Positions 1 through 6,122 of a stretch of 8,718 nt of DNA are shown here, in pieces. The notes beneath the pieces are model-generated. The model did no database searches. It saw only the letters and a list, made by a program, of their open reading frames with translations, and had not been told where the DNA came from. The position numbers and the translations under genes were made by a program. Each line of letters starts with the position of its first letter. The stretch's first letter is position 1. Source of the stretch: CF-39 sp036518215 (GTDB lineage Bacteria; Chloroflexota; Limnocylindria; P2-11E); the NCBI GenBank assembly GCA_036518215.1, contig DATDNP010000048.1:1-8718 (forward strand). The letters are read 5' to 3'.

Positions 1-258
1 ATGAAGGTCGACTACGCCTCGTACCTGCGCGCGCCGGCGCGCTCGCGCGCGTGGATGCATGCCTCGGGCGCGATCGTGACGAAGATCGTGCCGTTCGCGG
101 TACTGCCGGTCGGCCTCGCGATCGGCGCGGATACGTGGGCCATCGTGCTCATCGCCGCGTTCGGGCTGTTCCAGATCGCGAGCGACGTCCTCTTCAGCGT
201 GAAGGCGTCGGACTGGAAGAAGTTCCGGCGGGAGATGCGGCTGGCTCGCTCCGCCTAG
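1..258 (+). CDS. Small two-helix membrane protein of unknown function
   Basis: An 85-residue frame opens with ATG on the first base of the window, so the ribosome binding site cannot be seen and the true start could lie further upstream. Two hydrophobic stretches, about residues 24-43 and 45-65, should form a membrane hairpin. The N-terminus is basic (several Arg/Lys in the first 20 residues) and the C-terminal tail after residue 67 is strongly basic (KASDWKKFRREMRLARSA), which would place both ends in the cytoplasm. No catalytic motif is visible and I do not recognise the family. The TAG stop overlaps the stop of the oppositely oriented pcrA by 4 nt. Codon use (G/C at third positions) matches the neighbours, which supports a real gene. 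Confidence 0.65.
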   Translation: MKVDYASYLRAPARSRAWMHASGAIVTKIVPFAVLPVGLAIGADTWAIVLIAAFGLFQIASDVLFSVKASDWKKFRREMRLARSA

Positions 259-2555
259 CCCTTCGCGAGCCTCGCGAAGGAGGCCATGAGCTTCTTCACG
301 CCCTTCTCGGGGAACGCGACCGTCACCTCTTCGTCGTCACTGCGCAGCGTGCTGGACACGACGACGCCGCTGCCGAGCGACGGATGGCGGACGTGATCGC
401 CGGGACGGAAGCGCGTCTCGCTCGGCGCGACCTTCTTCTTCGGCGCCTCGGCACGACCCGTCCATGCCCCTGAGAGCCCGGCCATCGCGACGTCGCGCCG
501 TGCCTGCTTGCGCTCCTCGTAGCGCGCGCGCCCGCGCTCCCAATCGAGCTCGGCCCACTGATCGCGCTCCTCCGTCTCGATCGTGCCGCGCACCTCGACG
601 CCTTCCGACGGCAGCTCCCGCAGGAAACGCGACGGCGGGTTCTCGTTCGTGCGTCCGAAGAGCGTGCGATGGCGCGTGTATGTGAGATAGCAGCGGTCCA
701 TCGCGCGGGTGATGCCGACGTAGCAGAGTCGACGCTCCTCCTCGAGCTCGCTCTCGCTGTCGAGCGAACGCGCGTGCGGGAAGACGCTCTCCTCCATCCC
801 GGAGAGGAACACGATCGGGAACTCGAGCCCCTTCACCGCGTGCAGCGTGATGAGCGTCGCCGCCGGCTTCGCTTCCTTCCACTCGTCCTGATCCGAGACG
901 AGCGCGACCTGCTCGAGGAAGGCCGGCAGCTGCTCGTCCTGCGGCAGGAGCGCGAACTGCTCCTCCTCGGCGAGGCTCCGCAGCTCCATGACGTTCTCGT
1001 AGCGCTCCTCCCCCTCCTCGGTTCCGTCCTTCAGATACGTGCCATAGCCGGTCGCACCGATGACCAGGTCGATGAGGTCGGGCAGCTCGCGCTCGCCGAC
1101 GTCCTTGCGGAGCCGGTCGAGGAGCCGTCCGAAGGACGCGAGCGCGGTGCGCTGCCGGGCGGGCACGTCCGCGATCTCCTCTCCGCGCAGGAGCGCCTCG
1201 GCCGTCGTGACGCCCTGCGCCTGCGCGAACTGCAGCAGCGAGGCGCGCGTCTTGTCGCCGATGCCGCGCGGCGGGACGTTCAGCACGCGCGCGAGCGCGA
1301 CGGAGTCCTGCGGATTGCGCACGAGCCGCAGGTAGGCGAGGACGTCCTTCACCTCGCGCCGCTGGTAGAAGGACACGCCGCCGACGACCTGGTACGCGAG
1401 CCCGAACGAGCGGAACACGTCCTCGATGGGCCGGGATTGCGCGTTCGTGCGGTAGAGGATCGCGACATCCTTCGTGCTCCTCACCTCGCCCTGGCGCTGC
1501 AGCCGCTCGATCTCGCGCGCGATGAGCTCGGCCTCGTGGTGCTCGTCGTACGCCTGCATGACGACGACGTCGGGACCGCCGCTGCGCTCCGTCCAGAGCT
1601 TCTTCTCCTTGCGCGCTGCGTTGTTCCGCACGACCGACCACGCCGCGTCGAGGATGCGCTGCGTGCTCCGGTAGTTCTGCTCGAGCTTCACGACCGTCGC
1701 GTTCGGGTAGTCGCGCTCGAAGTCGAGGATGTTGCGCACGTCGGCGCCCCGCCACGAGTACACGCTCTGGTCGTCGTCCCCGACGACCGTCAGGTTCTGC
1801 CGGAAGCCGGCGAGGTAGCGGAGGAGCTCGTACTGCGCGCGATTCGTGTCCTGGTACTCGTCGACGAGGAGCCACTGGTACCGGTCCTGCCACTTCTCGA
1901 GCGCGCGATCGCTCGTCTCGAAGAGACGCGTCGCGTAGAGCAGCAGATCGTCGAAGTCGACCGCGTTGTTCTCCTTGAGGAGCGCCTGATATCGCGGCCA
2001 CACGATCGCGGTGACGCGCTCGAGCTGGCTCCGCGGCGCCTGCGCGAGATCGGCGGGGCCTTTCAGCTCGTTCTTGGCTCCCGAGATCGTCGCGCCGATC
2101 GCGCCCGGGGTGAACAGCTTCTCCGAGATGCCTTGATCGCCCATCGCCTGCCGCAGGAGCGCGCGCTGGTCGGCCTCGTCGTAGATCGCGAACGACCGGT
2201 CGAGCCCGACGACCGGTCCATCGTGCCGCAGGAGCCGCGCGCAGAACGCGTGGAAGGTGCCGACGGTGAGCTCGTCCAGCTTCTCTTTCCCGACGAGGCG
2301 CTCGAGCCGCTCGCGCATCTCGCGCGCGGCCTTGTTCGTGAAAGTGACGGCGAGGATGTGCCGGGCCTCGACTCCCTGCCGGATCAGGTGAGCGATGCGA
2401 TGCGTGAGCACGCGCGTCTTTCCCGAGCCCGCACCAGCCAAGATGAGGAGGGGTCCCTCGCCATGGACGACAGCCGCCCGCTGCTCGGGATTGAGGGGAT
2501 CGAGGATGGGGTCAGAGGTCACTGCGTCCATCGTATGTTCGGCAACGGATGCCAT
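255..2555 (-). CDS. pcrA: ATP-dependent DNA helicase PcrA/UvrD (superfamily 1A)
   Basis: A 3'-5' DNA helicase of the UvrD/Rep/PcrA family, which unwinds DNA in nucleotide excision and mismatch repair, removes RecA and helps clear stalled RNA polymerase. From the start chosen here (766 residues) the helicase motifs appear in order: Walker A GAGSGKT at 41-47, motif Ia TFTNKAAREM at 71-80, Walker B DEYQDTN at 232-238, motif III GDDDQSVYSWRGAD at 259-272, motif IV LEQNYRST at 291-298, motif V TLHAVKGLEF at 570-579 and motif VI VGITRAMDR at 613-621. Residues about 719-766 (GDHVRHPSLGSG onward) resemble the PcrA C-terminal Tudor-like domain that contacts RNA polymerase. Length is close to B. subtilis PcrA. 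The start is uncertain: ATG at 2555 and ATG at 2531 both sit a normal distance before the conserved LNPEQ, neither has a clear Shine-Dalgarno, and a GTG at 2645 would add 30 low-complexity residues. Confidence 0.96.
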   Translation of the reverse strand: MASVAEHTMDAVTSDPILDPLNPEQRAAVVHGEGPLLILAGAGSGKTRVLTHRIAHLIRQGVEARHILAVTFTNKAAREMRERLERLVGKEKLDELTVGTFHAFCARLLRHDGPVVGLDRSFAIYDEADQRALLRQAMGDQGISEKLFTPGAIGATISGAKNELKGPADLAQAPRSQLERVTAIVWPRYQALLKENNAVDFDDLLLYATRLFETSDRALEKWQDRYQWLLVDEYQDTNRAQYELLRYLAGFRQNLTVVGDDDQSVYSWRGADVRNILDFERDYPNATVVKLEQNYRSTQRILDAAWSVVRNNAARKEKKLWTERSGGPDVVVMQAYDEHHEAELIAREIERLQRQGEVRSTKDVAILYRTNAQSRPIEDVFRSFGLAYQVVGGVSFYQRREVKDVLAYLRLVRNPQDSVALARVLNVPPRGIGDKTRASLLQFAQAQGVTTAEALLRGEEIADVPARQRTALASFGRLLDRLRKDVGERELPDLIDLVIGATGYGTYLKDGTEEGEERYENVMELRSLAEEEQFALLPQDEQLPAFLEQVALVSDQDEWKEAKPAATLITLHAVKGLEFPIVFLSGMEESVFPHARSLDSESELEEERRLCYVGITRAMDRCYLTYTRHRTLFGRTNENPPSRFLRELPSEGVEVRGTIETEERDQWAELDWERGRARYEERKQARRDVAMAGLSGAWTGRAEAPKKKVAPSETRFRPGDHVRHPSLGSGVVVSSTLRSDDEEVTVAFPEKGVKKLMASFARLAKG
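260..280. repeat. 10-bp inverted repeat at convergent gene ends
   Basis: CCTTCGCGAG at 260-269 and CTCGCGAAGG at 271-280 are perfect inverted repeats around one base. The element begins one base after the stop codon of the small membrane protein gene and lies inside the last codons of pcrA. It could fold as a hairpin (8-9 pairs) that helps end transcription of the upstream plus-strand gene, but no T-run follows it, so it is not a standard intrinsic terminator. It may also simply reflect codons for the pcrA C-terminus. Confidence 0.4.
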
Positions 2556-2750
2556 CCGCGGCAGACGTCGGCGCGGTGCGACTGCGGCAGACGCGGGCTG
2601 CGGTCCGCGACGAGCGTCTGCGCCCAGCCGGCCCGTCGAGAGCACGCGCGTGGGTCAGCGGGCCGGCGTAGCCAGCAGCGAGGAGCGGACTGCAGCCGCG
2701 GCTGCCGTCCGTCGGCCGGCGGCGAGATGCGATGACGGGTGACCTCTGTT
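2556..2750. other. Intergenic stretch with no gene seen
   Basis: This stretch lies between the likely pcrA start and the DnaA-box-like cluster and should hold the pcrA promoter. I could not pick convincing -35/-10 hexamers in it, since it is very GC-rich. Open frames crossing it on both strands are rich in Arg, Ala and Pro without domain character, and I treat them as chance frames in GC-rich DNA. Confidence 0.5.
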
Positions 2751-2956
2751 TGTGGATTCGTTTGTGGACAACCCTCTTTCACCGAGCAGCGGGGCGCGGC
2801 AGAGTCGATGGCAACCCCGAGGGGCTTGCGCAGGGCGCTCACCGGCCTGTGCAGGAGCCTCGGGTTCGTTTTTTCCTGGGGCTTGCGCGGGCACGTGGAT
2901 GTCTGGTGGAAAACTCGCGCGAGATGTGGACGACTTCAGCCGCAGTCCGTGGATAA
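2751..2956 (+). other. Cluster of DnaA-box-like 9-mers; candidate replication origin
   Basis: Six 9-mers resembling the DnaA box TGTGGATAA (or the high-GC variant TGTGGACAA) lie in one orientation within 206 bp: TGTGGATTC at 2751, TGTGGACAA at 2763, CGTGGATGT at 2894, GGTGGAAAA at 2905, TGTGGACGA at 2925 and CGTGGATAA at 2948. The second matches the high-GC-type box exactly and the last differs from the classic box at one base. The hexamer TGTGGA occurs three times here, and I found only one other copy in the window (near 4416). The first pair sits in a locally AT-richer stretch (about half A+T at 2744-2783). The gap is flanked by divergent genes, as origins often are. Against an origin, no dnaA, dnaN, rpmH or parAB is nearby. 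DnaA titration or DnaA-controlled transcription are alternatives. Confidence 0.5.
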
Positions 2957-3014
2957 GCCGATTGCTCGCCGTGTGGCCGACCCGTAGATTTCACGTCGTC
3001 CCGAGGGGTCTGCT

Positions 3015-3262
3015 AAAGGGACCGGGCCTGAGATTCCATCAAGGGCGGCGGTCCCCGGGAGCGCAACCGGAGATAGCATCAAAGGCGGTCCGAGAGGAAA
3101 TCGAGGATCGGCTCCACGGCCAGGCCGCTGAGCATCGATGCAGCGGTAGGGCACGGAGGCAGGTCGCTCGGGACGCTTCTTTTTCCCGCCACTTCTCCCC
3201 CTGACCATTGGCGTCCTAACGCCGCGCACACGTGTCCGTTTACCGGTCAAAAGGGACCGGGC
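3015..3262 (+). repeat. Short direct repeats in the leader of the 3291 operon
   Basis: The 13-mer AAAGGGACCGGGC occurs exactly at 3015-3027 and 3250-3262. Between these copies, an 18-base unit at 3031-3048 recurs at 3071-3088 with 15 of 18 bases identical (agat, two variable bases, catcaa, then rggcgg), an offset of exactly 40 bp, and each copy is soon followed by GGTCC. GGGACCG at 3018-3024 can also pair with CGGTCCC at 3049-3055. The stretch holds no convincing gene. It could be a set of regulator-binding sites or a structured RNA leader. I tried to match known riboswitch signatures and none fitted. Confidence 0.45.
3243..3260 (+). promoter_or_regulatory. Inverted repeat / hairpin before the coiled-coil gene
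   Basis: CCGGTC at 3243-3248 and GACCGG at 3255-3260 form a perfect 6-bp dyad around the spacer AAAAGG, ending 30 bases before the ATG at 3291. As DNA it has the form of an operator; as RNA it would be a small hairpin in the leader. It overlaps one copy of the 13-bp direct repeat. The bound factor, if any, cannot be named from sequence. Confidence 0.35.
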
Positions 3263-3279
3263 TCGGGCCTGCGTTCCGC

Positions 3280-3284
3280 GGAGG
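3280..3284 (+). promoter_or_regulatory. Shine-Dalgarno deciding the start at 3291
   Basis: GGAGG ends directly against an ATG at 3285, leaving no spacer, but stands 6 nt before a second in-frame ATG at 3291. The second ATG is therefore the likely start, removing two residues (Met-Gly) from the longer frame. Confidence 0.7.
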
Positions 3285-3290
3285 ATGGGT

Positions 3291-3716
3291 ATGCGGAACC
3301 TCGTCAGTGGGCTGACCGCGGCGCTCACCGCGCTCGTGATCGGGATGCTGATCGCGGGGGCGGCGGACGCCGCCCGCGCCGCGGACAACGCGAAGCAGGT
3401 GGAGGCCGCGCAGGCGATCGTCCAGGACGCCGCTGCTGCCGACCAGACCGCGGCCGACGCGAGCGCGTATCGCGACCAGCTCCAACAGGCGCTCGCGCAG
3501 CTGACCGCCGCATATGCGGAGCTCCAGGCGCGCGACACCGCGTATCGCGATCTGCTCGCGACGTCGCAGGCGAACGTCCAGCAGCTCCAGGCCTCGAACC
3601 AGCAGCTGCAGCAGCAGCTCGCGCTCGCAGCGACGCGCCTCGCCCAAGCGGAGGCGCGCGCGACGACGGGCACGAACGCGACGTCCACGACGACGCGGTA
3701 CCACGACGACGACTAG
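3291..3716 (+). CDS. Membrane-anchored or secreted coiled-coil protein of unknown function
   Basis: A 141-residue protein. Residues about 5-25 are a hydrophobic segment after MRN, read as a signal peptide or a signal anchor; AGAADAARA near 22-30 could hold a signal-peptidase site. Residues about 31-123 are Ala/Gln/Leu-rich and predicted coiled coil, with a heptad-like LQ pattern and an AYRD element repeated 25 residues apart (59-62 and 84-87). The tail is Thr-rich and ends in RYHDDD, a small cluster of potential metal-binding side chains. I recognise no family. It heads a compact plus-strand set with the proline-rich gene 9 nt downstream and the cytochrome-b gene after that, so an extracytoplasmic spacer or partner role for the membrane cytochrome is possible but only inferred from position. 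Confidence 0.75.
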   Translation: MRNLVSGLTAALTALVIGMLIAGAADAARAADNAKQVEAAQAIVQDAAAADQTAADASAYRDQLQQALAQLTAAYAELQARDTAYRDLLATSQANVQQLQASNQQLQQQLALAATRLAQAEARATTGTNATSTTTRYHDDD

Positions 3717-3725
3717 AGCGCTCTG

Positions 3726-4013
3726 ATGAACAAGAAGGAGCTCGGCTCGGCACTGCGTCGCGGCGTCGTCGCCGGCACGGTCGCCGGCTCGGTGTCCGGA
3801 TTCGCGGCGTTCGCGGCCCAGTCGGCGATCGCGCCGGCGGTGACGCTTCCCGAGGGACCGCAGATCACGGCGCCGCAGCTTCCGCCGCTCCCCGCGAAGC
3901 CGTCGCTCGCGCCGCTCCCGAACGTGCAGACGATCGCCGTGCCCGCGACCGTCGTGCTGCCGCCGGTCCGCGTGACGAACGCCGCGCCGGTGACGACGAC
4001 GCGCACGTCCTGA
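3726..4013 (+). CDS. Small proline-rich membrane-anchored protein of unknown function
   Basis: A 95-residue protein with a basic N-terminus (MNKKELGSALRR), one hydrophobic segment at about residues 13-37, and then a Pro-rich extended region (residues about 38-90, with PQLPPLPAKPSLAPLPN) ending in a short Thr/Ser tail. The look is that of a single-pass protein with an extended outer stalk. There is no clear Shine-Dalgarno; the palindrome AGAGCGCTCT (3715-3724) fills the gap after the upstream stop, so translation is probably coupled. Its TGA overlaps the next gene's ATG by one base (TGATG), which argues strongly that it is translated together with the cytochrome gene. No family is recognised. 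Confidence 0.7.
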   Translation: MNKKELGSALRRGVVAGTVAGSVSGFAAFAAQSAIAPAVTLPEGPQITAPQLPPLPAKPSLAPLPNVQTIAVPATVVLPPVRVTNAAPVTTTRTS

Positions 4014-4720
4014 TGACCGCGCGCGATACCGCCGCACCGTCCGACCGCGGCCTCGGTCTCATCACGCTCATCGGCGGAGGCCTCGCCGGCGGTGCGGTCG
4101 CGTTCTCGATGGCGACCTCGACGATGCAGGCCCCCGCGATGCCAGAGGAATTCACGAAGCTCATCTGGTACGCCATCCGCGTCACCGGCGTGACGGCGTA
4201 TCTCGCCCTCTGGCTCACGACGGTCGCCGGACTCTGCATCTCAGGCGGCTTCGGGGGAAAGTGGCTGCCGGGCGCGCTCCTCTATCCGCTACACCAGCTC
4301 GGTGACCTCGCGCTTTCGTTGTCCGTCCTCCACGGCGCGCTGCTGCTCGGTGACCACTACGCGGGATTCACTCCCGCTTCCCTCGTCGTCCCGTTCGTCG
4401 CGACGTACCGTCCGATGTGGACCGGCCTCGGGATCATCTCGCTCTACCTGGCGGCGATCGTCTTCTGGAGCGTGCACATCCGCGACCGCATCGGGTACCG
4501 CGCCTGGCGCGCGATCCACCTACTGAGCATCCTCGCGTTCGCTCTTGCGCTCGTACATAGCGTCGCGTCGGGCACCGATTCGGGCTCGCCGGCGATCCGC
4601 CTCATGTACCTGGTGACCGGCCAGCTGACCATCGTCCTCGTGAGCCTGAGGCTCCGAAAGACGAAGGAGAAGCCGAAGAAGCCCGCGCCGCATGCCCGCC
4701 CCGCGCCTGCCGGAGGCTGA
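4013..4720 (+). CDS. Ferric-reductase-like transmembrane cytochrome b
   Basis: A 235-residue integral membrane protein with about six helices (roughly 15-33, 50-72, 86-112, 135-156, 163-186 and 192-212), resembling the ferric reductase / YedZ-MsrQ transmembrane family (ferric_reduct domain). Two His pairs, H94/H107 in helix 3 and H169/H182 in helix 5, are each spaced 13 residues, the geometry that ligates two stacked b hemes in ferric reductases and NADPH oxidases. It should therefore carry electrons across the membrane. No FAD- or NAD(P)H-binding domain follows; the C-terminus is a short Lys/Pro tail. The electron donor must be another protein, or a quinone, and the acceptor is unknown. It starts in a one-base overlap with the proline-rich gene and stops 45 nt before the sigma factor gene. 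The MsrQ label is not assigned because no MsrP gene is adjacent. Confidence 0.8.
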   Translation: MTARDTAAPSDRGLGLITLIGGGLAGGAVAFSMATSTMQAPAMPEEFTKLIWYAIRVTGVTAYLALWLTTVAGLCISGGFGGKWLPGALLYPLHQLGDLALSLSVLHGALLLGDHYAGFTPASLVVPFVATYRPMWTGLGIISLYLAAIVFWSVHIRDRIGYRAWRAIHLLSILAFALALVHSVASGTDSGSPAIRLMYLVTGQLTIVLVSLRLRKTKEKPKKPAPHARPAPAGG

Positions 4721-4740
4721 TCCGCCGCACATCCAAGACT

Positions 4741-4766
4741 GGACGACGTCCGTACATTCGTCAGGA
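4741..4766 (+). promoter_or_regulatory. Putative promoter and dyad for the sigma-factor operon, likely leaderless
   Basis: The 45-nt gap before the sigma gene holds the dyad GGACG-A-CGTCC (4741-4751) and a -10-like hexamer TACATT (4753-4758; four of six consensus positions, fitting TANNNT). That hexamer ends 7 nt before the A of the ATG at 4766, the geometry of a leaderless transcript, and no proper Shine-Dalgarno precedes the ATG (only AGG abutting it). No good -35 was found, so the promoter could be of extended or alternative-sigma type, including autoregulation. Confidence 0.4.
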
Positions 4767-5344
4767 TGACCGACCAGACGGCCACGCCCAGCGACGACGC
4801 GCTCATGCAGGCCCTCGCGCAGCGGGACCTGAACGCGCTCGCCGCCCTGTACGACCGCTACGGCCGCGTCGCCTATGCGCTCGCCTACCGCATCCTCGGC
4901 GAGCCCGAGGCGGCCGAGGACGTCGTGCACGACGCGTTCATCTCGGCCTGGCGAGGCGTCGCAAGCTACAAGAGCGAGCGAGGGAACGTCCGTGGCTGGC
5001 TGCTCTCGATCGCGCATCACCGCGCGGTCGACGTGCTCCGCCGAAAGACGACCTTCCGTCCGGCGCCGCTCGAGGCGGCCGAGCATCGTGCGGCCGACGA
5101 CGACACCGCGGCCGAGGGCATCCGCAACGTCGAGCACGCGAGCGTGCGCGCCGCGCTCGAGGCGCTGCCGCCGGCACAGCGCCGCACGATCGAGCTCGCT
5201 TACTTCGGTGGCTACACGCATGTCGAGCTCGCAGAGCTCATGGGCGTGCCGCTCGGCACGGTGAAGGGGCGCGTGCGGATCGGCCTCCAGAAGCTGCGCC
5301 GCGCGCTCGAGCTGCAGCACGCGTCCGAGGAGGTCGCGCGATGA
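4766..5344 (+). CDS. ECF-type RNA polymerase sigma factor (SigK-like pairing)
   Basis: A 192-residue extracytoplasmic-function sigma factor. Region 2 spans about residues 24-93 (LAALYDRYGRVAYALAYRIL, the EDVVHDAFISAW core-binding segment at 51-62, and GNVRGWLLSIAHHRAVDVLRRK at 73-94, which recognises the -10). A flexible acidic linker (about 100-122) leads to region 4 (about 125-182), whose helix-turn-helix (GYTHVELAELMGVPLGTVKGR) reads the -35. Regions 1.1 and 3 are absent, as expected for the ECF group. The stop overlaps the next gene's start as ATGA, so sigma and anti-sigma are translationally coupled. The RskA-type partner suggests the SigK/SigL-like branch; the target regulon cannot be read from this window. 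The start has no Shine-Dalgarno but is the only ATG before region 2 that gives a normal length. Confidence 0.93.
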   Translation: MTDQTATPSDDALMQALAQRDLNALAALYDRYGRVAYALAYRILGEPEAAEDVVHDAFISAWRGVASYKSERGNVRGWLLSIAHHRAVDVLRRKTTFRPAPLEAAEHRAADDDTAAEGIRNVEHASVRAALEALPPAQRRTIELAYFGGYTHVELAELMGVPLGTVKGRVRIGLQKLRRALELQHASEEVAR

Positions 5345-6087
5345 CCCACGTCACCGACGACCTCGAGCTGTACGCGCTCGGCGCGCTCGCCGAGCCCGAC
5401 CGGGCGCGTGTCGCGGCGCATCTCGCGGACTGCCCGGCCTGTCGCGAGCAGTCGCGGCTCCTCGAAGAGGTCGCGATCGCACTCCCGGACACGCTGCCGG
5501 AGCAGGAGGTTCCCGCACGACTGCGCTCGCGCATCCTCGCGACCGCGCGCGCCGACCTCGCGCCCGCCGCGAAGCCCTCGCGCGGCACGGCCTGGACGGC
5601 GTGGCTGCGACCGCAGCGCTTCGCGATGGCCGCGCTCGCCGTCGCCGTCATCGTCCTCGCGCTCGTCGACATGTCGCTCGCCGCTCAGCGCGCCGCGCTC
5701 ACCGCGCAGCGCGATCAGTACGCTGACGTGGCGCTCCGCGCTTCGCACGGCGGCCGCAACTGGTACATGGCGGGTCTCGACCAATGGGCCGGCTCGGGCG
5801 GGACGCTCTACGCGCCGGCGAAGCCCGACGCGAGCGCATTCGTCGTGTTCCACGATCTCAAGCCGGTCGAGCGAGGGAGCGTGTACGCGCTCTGGCTCAT
5901 CGACGGCGACGGCAAGTGGTACCGCGCGGCGAACTTCACGCCGACGGGCGATCAGGCGCAGGCCGTGATCCTGGACGATCCGGTCGACGGGTACACGCAG
6001 TGCGCGGTCACGGTCGAAGCGCAGACCGAGGGCAAGCGCAGCGGGCCGGTCGTCATGCAGTCGCGCATCTCCGCGCCGACGCAATAG
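5341..6087 (+). CDS. RskA-like transmembrane zinc anti-sigma factor
   Basis: A 248-residue single-pass membrane protein that should bind and silence the sigma factor encoded just upstream. The cytoplasmic N-terminus carries the zinc anti-sigma motif His-x3-Cys-x2-Cys (H27, C31, C34, HLADCPAC). After a linker come a transmembrane helix at about 94-113 and an extracytoplasmic RskA-type domain (about 138-245, with YALWLIDGDGKWYRAANFTP at 182-201). In known RskA proteins, regulated intramembrane proteolysis releases the sigma factor; the same is inferred here. The gene overlaps the sigma gene by 4 nt and is followed, after 5 nt, by a strong hairpin at 6093-6115. A lone Cys at 221 lies in the outer domain. 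Confidence 0.92.
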   Translation: MTHVTDDLELYALGALAEPDRARVAAHLADCPACREQSRLLEEVAIALPDTLPEQEVPARLRSRILATARADLAPAAKPSRGTAWTAWLRPQRFAMAALAVAVIVLALVDMSLAAQRAALTAQRDQYADVALRASHGGRNWYMAGLDQWAGSGGTLYAPAKPDASAFVVFHDLKPVERGSVYALWLIDGDGKWYRAANFTPTGDQAQAVILDDPVDGYTQCAVTVEAQTEGKRSGPVVMQSRISAPTQ

Positions 6088-6092
6088 CGTGG

Positions 6093-6115
6093 TCCCTGCG
6101 CGACACGCGCAGGGA
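6093..6115 (+). promoter_or_regulatory. Perfect 10-bp hairpin overlapping the Shine-Dalgarno of the downstream gene
   Basis: TCCCTGCGCG (6093-6102) pairs perfectly with CGCGCAGGGA (6106-6115) across an ACA triloop. The 3' arm contains the first five bases of the AGGGAGG ribosome binding site (6111-6117) that serves the ATG at 6123. There is no T-run, so it is a poor intrinsic terminator. It more likely shields the ribosome binding site or acts as an mRNA processing or stability element between the anti-sigma and decarboxylase-family genes. Confidence 0.5.
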
Positions 6116-6122
6116 GGTCAAC

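Noticed and set aside
337..2001. A 554-residue minus-strand frame inside pcrA
   Set aside because: Arg/Ala/Pro-rich shadow in another frame of the same strand, with no domain character.
669..2735. A 688-residue plus-strand open frame across pcrA
   Set aside because: It is antisense to pcrA, which shows every SF1A helicase motif in order; the long frame is a by-product of GC-rich codon bias.
2860..2890. tRNA T-loop-like GGGTTCG
   Set aside because: No matching acceptor, D or anticodon arms around it.
2752..3204. A 150-residue plus-strand frame in the intergenic gap
   Set aside because: No Shine-Dalgarno, mixed low-complexity composition and no recognisable domain; it covers the DnaA-box cluster and repeats instead.
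3000..3240. Known riboswitch (TPP CTGAGA-like, guanidine GGTCCGAGAG-like, cobalamin CGCAAC-like fragments)
   Set aside because: Each matches only a short piece of the consensus; the other invariant parts and the expected downstream genes are missing.
3240..4037. Minus-strand frame opposite the coiled-coil and proline-rich genes
   Set aside because: Arg-rich shadow; the plus-strand frames have proper starts, membrane segments and coupled junctions.
4753..4758. ECF-type GGAAC...GTC promoter for self-activation of the sigma gene
   Set aside because: No GGAAC-like -35 could be found at the right distance; only a -10-like TACATT is supported.
5784..6122. N-terminal extension of the decarboxylase-family gene into the anti-sigma gene
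   Set aside because: It would overlap the RskA domain in another frame and is Arg-rich; family length and the AGGGAGG site support ATG 6123.
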